From NCBI GenBank assembly GCA_039908535.1, contig JAMOAW010000023.1, forward strand, positions 1 to 64,000: 64,000 bases of DNA, in the 5' to 3' direction. A model generated the notes under the pieces. That model did no database searches. It was not told the DNA's origin and was given only the letters and a program-made list of their open reading frames with translations. Each line of letters begins with the position of its first letter. The stretch's first letter is position 1. The stretch comes from JAMOAW01 sp039908535. GTDB taxonomy: Bacteria > Pseudomonadota > Magnetococcia > Magnetococcales > JADFZT01. Shown here one piece after another: positions 14,491 to 22,812 of this stretch. Both the position numbers and the translations under genes were made by a program.

Positions 14491-16353
14491 ATGGCTTTAG
14501 AAATTCAAAATGCGAATTCAAATAATTCAATATCTGCTCACAAAGAGATGAACTCATTGATTCCAAATGTAGAAATTATTAATAATGAAAATGTTCCTCC
14601 TCAGAAAGGAGCTCTTTCTTCCTCTTTTGATTCTGAAAAGTTACCGCACTCTTTAGGCAACGAAGCACCACCATCCGTTCTTGGTGGCATCATGGCTTTT
14701 CGAAATGTGGCCCGTTCTATGACCGAAGAGGGGAAGAACAACTTAACGATAGAGCGTATTCCATGGATCGTTACCGACTCCAAACCTGAACGGACCATTG
14801 TAACAACACCGCCCCCCTCACCACAGATCGTGGCTCCCACTACGTTGATTGCCGATTCGGCTGCTCTCTCGTTGCCATCCTCTGCCCATAAAATTCGGCG
14901 AAAGGAGGAGCGTTCGTTAGATGATTCTCCTTTTACCGCGTCAAAACAGGGGGGGAGTGTTCCTTTTATAAAAGAAGACCCCACGGATCAAAAAGAACAT
15001 GGCATTCAACGCCGGGCGCAGTTTAATCCAGCCAAGGCCCCCTTTTTTCAACCTTTGCCAAAAAGTTTGGTCCCTTTTGAAAAATCTATTTCTCTTTTGA
15101 GTGAGGTTCCATCTACTTCTAAGAGTTCAGAGCCATCTCCCAAGAGTACCCCATACCGCACGGCTCCCCCAGCCCCAAAAGTGGTTTTGAGCCCAAAAGC
15201 GAGTTTGGCACCGACCTCTTCGGAAAATAAATCAAAAAATAAAAAAATGGCGCGCACGCTGCTCAAGTCAGCGGTGGGCAATCCTTTTGGCAGTCAACAA
15301 GTTGAAAACTCAGAGAGTGCCGACTCCTCTTTCGTGGCGGCTTTAGAACACTCTTTTCCTAAAAAGGGTAGTCCAGTAATCGTTGCGGCTCCTGTTCTAT
15401 CGCAAGAAAGCCCTTCTCCTGCACCCGAAATTTTAATTCAAGTGTTTGCGGATGAAGCCTCCAATGTTGAGCCTCAGATCAAGAGTGTCGAGATACCAAC
15501 ACCATCGACGCATATGATCTCCTTACCCGCTTCTATAGATGCCGTGCAACCCACCCATTTCAGTGCCGTTTTGGAACAAACCTTTCCCATTAAACGAGAA
15601 CCAACGGATTTGGTCCCTATTGTCGATCTCCCCCAGGTTTTTTCTTCTCCAGTCCAAGAAACATCAACGGATTTGGTCCCCATTGACGATCTCCCCCAGG
15701 TTTTTTCTCCTCCAGCCCAAGAGGAGAAACAGGAACAATTCCACACTGTTGCTGCGCCATTGTCTGAAATGGTGCGGCCTTATAATAAACATGAAGAAGA
15801 GGAGGAGCATGACCATGACCATGAAGAGGATGTCACCCTTTTTGGTCGTATTTCCTCTTTTGTCAATGGTCTTATGGATATGGATGCCACCTGGAATTTG
15901 AATCGTCTCAAAAGTAAGGGGATTCGTTTGACGATCAATGGCCATTATTGGCGAGCTGAACCCCTCCTAAGTCGCGCTCTAACCATAGATCCGCAAGATA
16001 CCGAATGCCTTTTTCATTTGGGCTTTTGCTATTATAAAAGTGGGCGACTTCAAGAAGGGATAGGACTCCTTGAAAAGGCCGCCAGACAACAAATGGCCGA
16101 ACCACGCATTTGTACCATTTTGGGGATGGCCTATATCGAAATCAACGATTATCGGACCGCTATTGAGGTATTAAAAGAGGCCGCCGCCAAAACCCCCTAT
16201 AAATTTAATTTAAACTATCAACTGGGCATCGCCTACCAAAGATCACACGATGATAAAAAGGCCATCCAAGCCTTTCGAACCGCCCTAAAGTTGCGTCCAG
16301 GTCATCCTCAGGCGTGTAAGGCACTGAATACTATTTTGGATCAGATGGAATAA
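14491..16353 (+). CDS. Long disordered protein with a C-terminal MamA-like TPR domain
   Basis: The 620-residue protein has no signal peptide. Residues 1-430 are low-complexity, rich in Pro, Ser, Glu and Lys. They contain a direct 21-residue repeat (TDLVPI-DLPQVFS, nt 15601-15723) and two similar ALEHSFP/VLEQTFP motifs. A short acid/His patch (HEEEEEHDHDHEED) follows at about 433-446, then TPRs from about 470 to the end. The TPR part aligns without gaps with MamA of this operon over about 128 residues (KGI at the start, LFHLGFCY, EGI-LLEKA, NLNY-LGIA, KAI-AF). ATG at 14491 follows GGAAG. It is divergent from mamI. It could tether vesicles to filaments, as MamJ does elsewhere; that role is inference. 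Confidence 0.8.
   Translation: MALEIQNANSNNSISAHKEMNSLIPNVEIINNENVPPQKGALSSSFDSEKLPHSLGNEAPPSVLGGIMAFRNVARSMTEEGKNNLTIERIPWIVTDSKPERTIVTTPPPSPQIVAPTTLIADSAALSLPSSAHKIRRKEERSLDDSPFTASKQGGSVPFIKEDPTDQKEHGIQRRAQFNPAKAPFFQPLPKSLVPFEKSISLLSEVPSTSKSSEPSPKSTPYRTAPPAPKVVLSPKASLAPTSSENKSKNKKMARTLLKSAVGNPFGSQQVENSESADSSFVAALEHSFPKKGSPVIVAAPVLSQESPSPAPEILIQVFADEASNVEPQIKSVEIPTPSTHMISLPASIDAVQPTHFSAVLEQTFPIKREPTDLVPIVDLPQVFSSPVQETSTDLVPIDDLPQVFSPPAQEEKQEQFHTVAAPLSEMVRPYNKHEEEEEHDHDHEEDVTLFGRISSFVNGLMDMDATWNLNRLKSKGIRLTINGHYWRAEPLLSRALTIDPQDTECLFHLGFCYYKSGRLQEGIGLLEKAARQQMAEPRICTILGMAYIEINDYRTAIEVLKEAAAKTPYKFNLNYQLGIAYQRSHDDKKAIQAFRTALKLRPGHPQACKALNTILDQME
15601..15723 (+). repeat. In-frame 63-bp direct repeat within the MamA-like fusion gene
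   Basis: Two copies of a 63-bp unit (first at 15601, second at 15664) encode TDLVPI-DLPQVFS-P-QE twice. The copies differ at a few bases. The repeat keeps the frame and lengthens the disordered region. Confidence 0.85.
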
Positions 16354-16561
16354 GCAGAATAGGATGCCTGGCGGGTAGAAAAATCAAGAACCGCCCCCTA
16401 AGGTCTTAAAAAAAAGAGGGGGGCTGGGGGATTCATCCCCCAGGGTTTTGATTTTGACTTTTTTTCCCGCAAGGCATTCATGTATCGGAAAATAGAGATC
16501 AAGACCTTGGGGGGCGGAGAACCGCCCCCCTTTTTTTTGCCCACTGGGCATCCTGTTCTGC
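16354..16561. repeat. Composite head-to-head family A element with inverted ends
   Basis: It fills the gap between two convergent genes exactly. The ends are inverted copies of GCAGAAYAGGATGCC (16354 and ending 16561). Inside are half-units in opposite orientation: a short CCGCCCCC piece, the GGGGGATTCATCCCCC hairpin, ATGTATCGG, and the GGGGGGCGGAGAACCGCCCCCC hairpin. Confidence 0.75.
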
Positions 16562-16567
16562 GGCGAT

Positions 16568-17905
16568 TTAGCTGGGTTTAAACAACCAGTAGGCATTGCG
16601 ACCAGAGCGTTTGGCAATGTACATGGCATGATCGGCATTGCGTAAGAGGGTTTCTCGATCCGTACCATCGTCTGGGAAAAAAGTGACACCTATGCTTGCA
16701 GAGATATTGACCTCCTGAGCGGATAATTGAAAAGGGGTGGCCAATTGTGTCAAAAGGTGTTCGATCACTCTGAGGGCACTGGCATTTTCATCTACGTCAA
16801 AAAGGATGATCGTAAACTCATCTCCTCCTAGACGGGCCACGGTATCGCTTTTGCGTACACAATTTTTCATACGTTGGGCCGCTTGTTGGAGAAGATCATC
16901 ACCCGCTTCATGACCGAGGGTGTCATTCACCCATTTAAAACGATCTAAATCAATAAATAAAAGTGCTAAGCGTTTTTTTTGGCGTTCAACAATCGCGAGC
17001 GTTTCATTAAATCGTTTGATAAATAGATTGCGGTTGGGTAGATCTGTCAGTAGATCAAAATGGGCTTGATAACGAATTTTCTCTTCTGCTCGTTTGCGTT
17101 CGGTGATATCGCGGATTACCGCTGCAAAAAATGTCTTACCATCCGTCTGCCATGTGGCAATGGAAAGCTCCATGGGGAACTCTTCACCATTTTTACGAAT
17201 GCCTAACAATTCCATAATGTTGTTTGGGGATTCATAATTTTTTTGGTGTTCGAGTAAATTTTTTTTACGAATTCGGTAAAACTTTCGAAAAATTTGGGAA
17301 TGTGTGTGTTTAGGGATGAGTTTCATGAGAGGCGTGTCGTAAATTTCGGATTCCGTATAGCCAAAAATTTTTTCCGCGCCTCGGTTCCAAAAATGGATCA
17401 TGCCGTCTGGGCAGACAGCGACAATGGCATCGGATATAGATTGAGTCACCATACGGAACCGTTGTTCACTCTCTAATAAGGCGAGTTGGTTTCGTTGATT
17501 TTTCAGTCTATTAAAATAACCTTCGGCGTGGTAGCGTAAACGAGCCAGCATCTCTACGGCATCTGGAAGTTTGACCAAATAGTCATTGGCACCATCTTGG
17601 AATGCATAAGCTTTCCACTGAGCCTCTTCTTCGGACGACAAGAGAATAATAGGCGTATGGGTAAACTGTTGCAGTGCGCGAAACTGTTTGAGAAGAGTGA
17701 GCCCATCCACATCAGGCATGATAAAATCCAGCAAAATAACGGATGGATCCAGGGTTTGTGCCATCTGAATGGCTTGCCGGGGATCGGTACAGCTCCATAA
17801 TTGCATCTCTGGATAATCCGACAACATGCGTTTTAATAAGTGGCCAGTGATGGCTTGATCGTCTATCAGGAGAATTTTAATGGTTTCGGGCGGTGAATTT
17901 TTCAT
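16568..17905 (-). CDS. Response regulator-PAS-GGDEF diguanylate cyclase
   Basis: From the ATG at 17905 the protein has 445 residues: a receiver domain (about 9-125; acid pocket DD at 15-16, phospho-acceptor D60 in LLD), a PAS domain (about 145-265) and a GGDEF domain (about 280-440) with the intact active site GGDEF. An RxxD inhibitory site (RKSD) lies five residues before it, so it is likely an active, product-inhibited c-di-GMP synthase under a phosphorelay. A start at 17938 would use TTG and is less likely. It overlaps the end of the upstream HIT gene by 29 bp. No histidine kinase is adjacent, so its partner is elsewhere. Confidence 0.92.
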   Translation of the reverse strand: MKNSPPETIKILLIDDQAITGHLLKRMLSDYPEMQLWSCTDPRQAIQMAQTLDPSVILLDFIMPDVDGLTLLKQFRALQQFTHTPIILLSSEEEAQWKAYAFQDGANDYLVKLPDAVEMLARLRYHAEGYFNRLKNQRNQLALLESEQRFRMVTQSISDAIVAVCPDGMIHFWNRGAEKIFGYTESEIYDTPLMKLIPKHTHSQIFRKFYRIRKKNLLEHQKNYESPNNIMELLGIRKNGEEFPMELSIATWQTDGKTFFAAVIRDITERKRAEEKIRYQAHFDLLTDLPNRNLFIKRFNETLAIVERQKKRLALLFIDLDRFKWVNDTLGHEAGDDLLQQAAQRMKNCVRKSDTVARLGGDEFTIILFDVDENASALRVIEHLLTQLATPFQLSAQEVNISASIGVTFFPDDGTDRETLLRNADHAMYIAKRSGRNAYWLFKPS

Positions 17906-18338
17906 AATGACTTTCTGTCGACGATAGATGACACCCAAAAGAGTCTCGTAAACGGGTCAATAAATCTTCTAATTGATCGCTTGGATAAATTATCGGAGGA
18001 TGGTATCCCCAAATGGGTTTTGGCCAAGCTGGGTCAGTTGTAAAGCGTGCGATGACATGGATATGCAGCTGTGGAACAATATTGCCTAAAGCGGCAACAT
18101 TGAGTTTGGTAGGGTTAAAAAGGCGACGTAATACTCGGCAAGCCTGTTGGATCTCGGTGTATACCAAAGGTGTCTCCTCGGCAGTGAGTTCGTCTAAATC
18201 TCTTAATCCTGGGCGATCGGGTACCAAAATGAGCCAGGGATATTGGCAATCATTCATGAGGAAGACGTCGCATAACGATAGAGAGAGAACCGTTAGGCAA
18301 TCTTTGGCAAGGAGTGGGTGAAGTTTGGTCTGTTTCAT
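17877..18338 (-). CDS. HIT-family (histidine triad) nucleotide hydrolase-like protein
   Basis: The 153-residue protein, from the ATG at 18338, belongs to the HIT superfamily: an N-terminal substrate-binding half (PWLILVPDRPG), then the active motif QLHIHVIARF followed by DPAWPKPIWG, as in proteobacterial Ap4A-hydrolase-like proteins. The first His of the HxHxH motif is Gln here, which is common in this subgroup. The physiological substrate is unknown, probably a dinucleoside polyphosphate. It shares 29 bp with the downstream GGDEF gene and is probably co-transcribed with it. Longer frames start inside the neighbouring MITE and are ignored. Confidence 0.82.
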   Translation of the reverse strand: MKQTKLHPLLAKDCLTVLSLSLCDVFLMNDCQYPWLILVPDRPGLRDLDELTAEETPLVYTEIQQACRVLRRLFNPTKLNVAALGNIVPQLHIHVIARFTTDPAWPKPIWGYHPPIIYPSDQLEDLLTRLRDSFGCHLSSTESHYEKFTARNH

Positions 18339-18369
18339 GGTCACGGGTTTGATGGCTATTAAAAATAAT

Positions 18370-18605
18370 GGTACCATCACATTTAAGTGTGGATGATTAA
18401 CGAGTGCCTGAACAAAAAGCAAAGTCAAGATCTTGGGGGATTGCATCCCCCAATCCCCCTGCTTTTTGAAGGAAGCAAAACCGAGGTCAAAAGCAAAAGC
18501 AAAAGCAAAAGCAAAAGCAAAACCCTGGGGGCAATCCCCCAGACCCCTTTTTTTTTAAATAATAAAATCAAAAAACAGACGACCACGGTTAAGTGTGGTG
18601 GTACC
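18370..18605. mobile_element. Complete family B1 MITE with terminal inverted repeats and 8-bp target duplication
   Basis: The 236-bp element begins GGTACCATCACATTTAAGTG and ends with its imperfect inverse (19 of 23 bases match). It is flanked on both sides by the direct repeat AAAATAAT (18362-18369 and 18606-18613), a clean 8-bp target duplication. The interior has the hairpins TTGGGGGATTGCATCCCCCAA and CTGGGGGCAATCCCCCAG and about five AAAAGC repeats between them. There is no reading frame for a transposase, so it must be moved in trans. Confidence 0.9.
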
Positions 18606-18671
18606 AAAATAATATGAGCTTTACAATGCTTGAAATTCGTGATGCTGTCCAGAAAATTAAAATTTTTGTCT

Positions 18672-18737
18672 CGGAAAAAGAATAATCAAGACCTTGGAAA
18701 GTGGAGAACCGTCCCCCAATCCTCTCAAAGGGCATCC
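18672..18737 (-). repeat. Degenerate family A remnant
   Basis: CTCGGAAAAAGAATAATCAAGACCTTGG, then GTGGAGAACCGTCCCCCAATCC and AGGGCATCCTGG match the reverse orientation of a family A unit with most of its hairpins lost. It abuts the aat stop. Confidence 0.6.
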
Positions 18738-18741
18738 TGGT

Positions 18742-19422
18742 CTAAAATCGCATAGGAATAGGGGGGATGGCTTGGGCGTGGATAAGATGTTTTAAAAAAT
18801 CTTGGCGAGGGATCTCTCGTGCCCCAAACTGGGCGAGGTGGGCGGTGTGCATTTGGCAATCGATCAGGGTAAAACCAACAGTGTGTAAGCGGTTGACCAA
18901 AGTGACAAAGGCCACTTTAGAGGCGTTGGCTTCTAGATGAAACATCGATTCGCCAAAAAAACAACCTCCGAGAGCAACACCATAGGCCCCGCCTACCAAA
19001 CGGCGACCGCTCTCCTCTTCGGACCACGCCTCCACGGAATGGGCGTGGCCTTTTTTATGGAGACGCAGATAGGCCTTCTGCATCTGAGGGGTGATCCAGG
19101 TGCCTTCGGTCGCGCGAAGGTTGGCACAATATCCAATGACCCCGGCAAAATCTTGGTCAAACGTGATTAAAAATTTTTTTTGGTTTAAAAGTTTCCGTAA
19201 GCTTTTCGAAATGTGTAACTCCTCTGGAAATAAAACCATGCGTGGGTCAGGACTCCACCATAACAGGGGTTCATCATGGGAATACCAGGGAAAAATGCCC
19301 TCGGCATAGGCCGCCAGCAGTCGTTTGCTGGAAAGATCCCCGCCAACCGCCAATAATCCGTTGGGTTCGGCTAACGCGGGCGGGGGAAAAAGGCACTCTT
19401 TGGGCAGTCGAAAAACGGGCAT
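18742..19422 (-). CDS. aat: Leucyl/phenylalanyl-tRNA-protein transferase
   Basis: The 226-residue protein is full length for Aat. Family blocks are all present: FPPPALAEPNGLLAVGGDLS near the start, YAEGIFPWYS, LLWWSPDPRMVL, EGTWITPQM, GGAYGVALGGCFFGESMF and LIDCQ. It attaches Leu or Phe to N-terminal Arg/Lys of proteins and so marks them for ClpAP degradation. It lies 8 bp after polA on the same strand and is probably co-transcribed with it. Confidence 0.97.
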   Translation of the reverse strand: MPVFRLPKECLFPPPALAEPNGLLAVGGDLSSKRLLAAYAEGIFPWYSHDEPLLWWSPDPRMVLFPEELHISKSLRKLLNQKKFLITFDQDFAGVIGYCANLRATEGTWITPQMQKAYLRLHKKGHAHSVEAWSEEESGRRLVGGAYGVALGGCFFGESMFHLEANASKVAFVTLVNRLHTVGFTLIDCQMHTAHLAQFGAREIPRQDFLKHLIHAQAIPPIPMRF

Positions 19423-19430
19423 TTGGGGAA

Positions 19431-22154
19431 TTAATGGGCCAAGGCCCAGTTGGGGCCGCTGCCCAGATCCACTTTTAGGGGAACACTCAACTCCGCCGCT
19501 CCCTCCATAGCCGTGCGAATGAGGGGTTGAATGGTCTCCATCTCGCCGTTTGGAACCTCTAAGACAAGTTCGTCATGGACTTGTAAAATCATCCGAGACT
19601 GCATGTTTTCCTGTTTTAGGGCTTGATCCAGGCGAATCATGGCTATTTTGATTAAATCCGCTGCTGAACCTTGTAAAGGGGCATTGATGGCGGTGCGTTC
19701 GGCAATTTCACGCAAGGTGCGGTTGCTGTGGTTGATATCTGGGATGGGACAGCGGCGTCCCCATAACGTTTCGGCATAGCCATGTTCTTTTGCCTGGGCC
19801 ATGGCCTGATTCATCCACGCCTGAACCCCTTGATATCGGGCAAAATAGCGCTCCATGTAGGCGCGGGCTTGTGGGTTGGAAATGCCCAGTCGTTTGGCCA
19901 GACCGTAGGGGCTCATGCCATAGATCAGACCAAAATTGATGGTTTTGGCCATGCGGCGGGCCTCTTGGTCTATCTCTTCTGGATGACCTCCAAATAATTC
20001 GGCGGCAGTGGCCGAGTGAATATCCAGACCTTGCCGAAAGGCATCAATTAATCCTGAAACTTGGCCAACGTGGGCCAATAGACGCAACTCAATTTGACTG
20101 TAGTCCGCTGACAGCAATTGCCAACCCTTCGGGGCCGTGAAAGCGGCTCGTATGGCGCGTCCCTCCGGGGAACGGATAGGGATGTTTTGTAGATTGGGAT
20201 CCGAGGAGGAGAGGCGACCCGTCAGGGTGACGGCTTGATTATAGCTGGTATGCACCCGACCCGTTTCTGGGTGAATGAGGTGGGGTAGGGCATCGGTGTA
20301 GGTGGATTGCAGTTTGGTCAGCGAACGATAGTGCAATACCTTTTGGGGCATGGGATAACCCTGTTCTGCCAGTAGGGTCAATACCGAAACATCGGTAGAA
20401 AAACCGCTTTTAGTTCGTTTGCCGCCCTTGATGGCCATTTTTTCAAATAAAATTTTGCCCAACTGTTGCGTAGAGTTGATATTAAACGGCTCTCCAGCCA
20501 GTTCGTAAATCTCTTGGGTTAATGCCTCGCGGCGTAGGTTAAAATCGGCGGAGAGACGGGCCAGTTCTTCGCGGTCGAGCAGGGCTCCAGTGCGCTCCAT
20601 TTGGGCCAGGATTGGAATCAGTGGTCGCTCAATTTCCTGGTAGAGACGTGCCAGCTTCGGAATCGTTTGTAGTTGACTGTGAAGTTTTTCTGCCGCCTCC
20701 CAAGCTACCTCGGCATCTTCACAAGCATAGGGGGCAGCCTGTTCTAGGGGAACTTGTTGAAATCCAATCTGCTGTTTGCCGCTTCCGGTGATACTGGCAA
20801 AGGTCGTCGTGGTGCGACCCAACTCTTCTAGGGCAATGGTGTCCAGGTTATGGCGGCGGCGGTTGCCGTGCAGCAGATAGGATAACAACATGGTATCCCG
20901 CTCGATTCCCGCCAGATGAATGCGATAGGTGCTGAGAACAAGGGCGTCATATTTTATATTTTGCCCGGTCTTTAAAATTTTTGGATTTTCCAATATGGGT
21001 TTGAGGGCGTCGAGTACCTGCCAAAGATCCAATTGGCCCTGTGGAGCGGCTGTAAGGGTGTGGCCAAGGGGAATATAAAACGCCTCACGGGGGGTCCAGG
21101 CAAAGGAGAGACCCACTAATTGGGCGCGCAGAGGGTCAAGGTCCGTGGTTTCGGTGTCCAGGGCGAACGACTCTTTTTGGCTCAGTTCCGTGAGAAAAGC
21201 ACGCCAGGGACTCTCTTGCGTGAGGGTGTGATAGAGAAGGGCCGGGGGGGCTTTTGGGTCGGTTAAGTCTGCGCTCGTCACGGGTTGAACAGGGGTGGGG
21301 GCAGGGGGCAATTCACGCAGAAAAGAGCTAAATTCCATCTCTTGGTATAATAGACGTAACGCCTCTATGTTGGGTGGGCGATATTTAAGGTTTTCTAGGG
21401 TATATTCTAACGCAACATCGCAGTGGATGGTCGCCAGTTGCAATGATAAACGAGCTTGCTGCTGATGGGTTATTATTTTCTCTCGCCACCGGGTGTTGGA
21501 GATCCGTTCTGGATGGTCTAAAATTTGAAGAAGAGAGTCGAATTCGTTGATGAGCCGGACAGCACTCTTTTCACCAATGCCAGGAACGCCGGGAATGTTG
21601 TCCGAGGTGTCACCCATCAGTGCCAAAAGATCGGGAATCCGTGCCGGAGAGACACCCCATTTGGATTTTACCTCTAAAAGGCCTTGACGTTGCTCTTTAT
21701 GACCATCCAAAATAGAGATCTTTGGTGAAACCAGTTGCATCATGTCTTTGTCTGATGTGACAATCACCACATCCAGTCCCGATTGTTCGCCTTGTTTGGC
21801 CAAGGTGCCGATGAGATCATCGGCTTCAAAACCCAATTGTTCAAAGGCAATGATGTTGAAAGCGGAAACAATTTGTTTGATCACGGGAATTTGTTTGACC
21901 AAATCATCCGGCATCGGTTTGCGTTGGGCTTTATAAAGATCATAAAGTTGGTGACGAAAGGTCGGACCACGGACATCATATATCATAGCAATATATTCGG
22001 GTTTATGTTCCAAAAGGACCTTGCGTAACATTTTAATGAAGCCGAAAATGGCGTTGGTAGGAAATCCATCGCGGCGCGCCAAATTGCGCACGCCATGAAA
22101 GGCTTGATAAAAATAACCAGAACCATCAATGAGAAATAATCGGGAGTTGGACAT
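19431..22154 (-). CDS. polA: DNA polymerase I
   Basis: The 907-residue protein has all three domains: a 5'-3' nuclease (about 1-290; LFLIDGSGYFYQAFHG, GFEADDLIGT, GDTSDNIPGVPGIGEK), a 3'-5' proofreading exonuclease (about 310-500; ALDTETTDLD, so the metal-binding DxE is intact) and a family A polymerase (about 530-907; SADYSQIELR, RRMAKTINFGLIYGMS, QVHDELVLE). ATG at 22154 gives the usual start; an in-frame ATG at 22166 adds four residues and cannot be excluded. Its start overlaps that of the divergent DUF2782 gene, so the two promoters must lie within each other's coding regions. Confidence 0.97.
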   Translation of the reverse strand: MSNSRLFLIDGSGYFYQAFHGVRNLARRDGFPTNAIFGFIKMLRKVLLEHKPEYIAMIYDVRGPTFRHQLYDLYKAQRKPMPDDLVKQIPVIKQIVSAFNIIAFEQLGFEADDLIGTLAKQGEQSGLDVVIVTSDKDMMQLVSPKISILDGHKEQRQGLLEVKSKWGVSPARIPDLLALMGDTSDNIPGVPGIGEKSAVRLINEFDSLLQILDHPERISNTRWREKIITHQQQARLSLQLATIHCDVALEYTLENLKYRPPNIEALRLLYQEMEFSSFLRELPPAPTPVQPVTSADLTDPKAPPALLYHTLTQESPWRAFLTELSQKESFALDTETTDLDPLRAQLVGLSFAWTPREAFYIPLGHTLTAAPQGQLDLWQVLDALKPILENPKILKTGQNIKYDALVLSTYRIHLAGIERDTMLLSYLLHGNRRRHNLDTIALEELGRTTTTFASITGSGKQQIGFQQVPLEQAAPYACEDAEVAWEAAEKLHSQLQTIPKLARLYQEIERPLIPILAQMERTGALLDREELARLSADFNLRREALTQEIYELAGEPFNINSTQQLGKILFEKMAIKGGKRTKSGFSTDVSVLTLLAEQGYPMPQKVLHYRSLTKLQSTYTDALPHLIHPETGRVHTSYNQAVTLTGRLSSSDPNLQNIPIRSPEGRAIRAAFTAPKGWQLLSADYSQIELRLLAHVGQVSGLIDAFRQGLDIHSATAAELFGGHPEEIDQEARRMAKTINFGLIYGMSPYGLAKRLGISNPQARAYMERYFARYQGVQAWMNQAMAQAKEHGYAETLWGRRCPIPDINHSNRTLREIAERTAINAPLQGSAADLIKIAMIRLDQALKQENMQSRMILQVHDELVLEVPNGEMETIQPLIRTAMEGAAELSVPLKVDLGSGPNWALAH

Positions 22155-22578
22155 GAATGCAATCATACCCTTTGTACAGCCTGCTGGCTACCATTTTTAT
22201 GCCAATGGCTGGAAATTTCGATTTGTTTTTGGACTCTTCATAGCGCATCTATTATGGATTGCCTCTTTGGCCTGGGCGGAAACCTTGGAAAAACCTTTGG
22301 GGTCACCACAAAAAGGTCCGTTAATTTCGGAACTTAAAGAGGATCTCAATCCAGATTTGCCTGGTCCAGAGACCTTGATCCGCAAATATGAGGATGCCAG
22401 TGGCAATCAAGTGGTGGAATTTTCTATCAATGGTTCGGTATTTCAGTATCAGGTCATCCCCCATGGGGGCGTCCCTTATTATTTGGTGGACAAGGATGGT
22501 GATGGTCTGTTTGAAAATAGATTTAATGGCCACGAAGCCCGGTTGGTCGTACCACAATGGGTGTTGTTTAAATTTTGA
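22153..22578 (+). CDS. DUF2782-family exported protein
   Basis: The 141-residue protein has an N-terminal signal/anchor (about 20-40, ending AWA) and a small C-terminal DUF2782 domain with the family blocks LPGPETLIRKYE, VEFSINGSVFQYQVIP, GGVPYYLVDKDGDG and PQWVLF. The function is unknown; in many proteobacteria it is a neighbour of polA, as here, where the two are divergent and share their start region. ATG at 22153 has GGGAG at good spacing. Confidence 0.85.
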   Translation: MNAIIPFVQPAGYHFYANGWKFRFVFGLFIAHLLWIASLAWAETLEKPLGSPQKGPLISELKEDLNPDLPGPETLIRKYEDASGNQVVEFSINGSVFQYQVIPHGGVPYYLVDKDGDGLFENRFNGHEARLVVPQWVLFKF

Positions 22579-22617
22579 TTTTTGCATAACTGGCGGTACT
22601 CCATTGGGAGAATACAT

Positions 22618-22812
22618 ATGAGTTCTGAGAATGCGGTATCGAATTCAAAGTTTGTCTTACAAGATCCAGTGCTAACCTTTGAAGACTATAGTCGAGCTGA
22701 GGTGCGTCGTCTGGAGGAGACCGATCCTCAATTTGATTCGCAACTCTATATGGAGGCCATCGATTTGGTGTTGGTCCAGATGGGTGTGGTCGAAAGGAGT
22801 CGCGATTCATGA
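22618..22812 (+). CDS. Small acidic hypothetical protein
   Basis: The 64-residue soluble protein starts at the ATG at 22618 behind a clear GGGAG site. It is acidic and helical (EDYSRAEVRRLEETDPQF...) with no recognised domain. Its TGA overlaps the ATG of the downstream ATPase by 4 bp, so the two are translationally coupled and may work together, perhaps as regulator or subunit. Confidence 0.65.
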   Translation: MSSENAVSNSKFVLQDPVLTFEDYSRAEVRRLEETDPQFDSQLYMEAIDLVLVQMGVVERSRDS

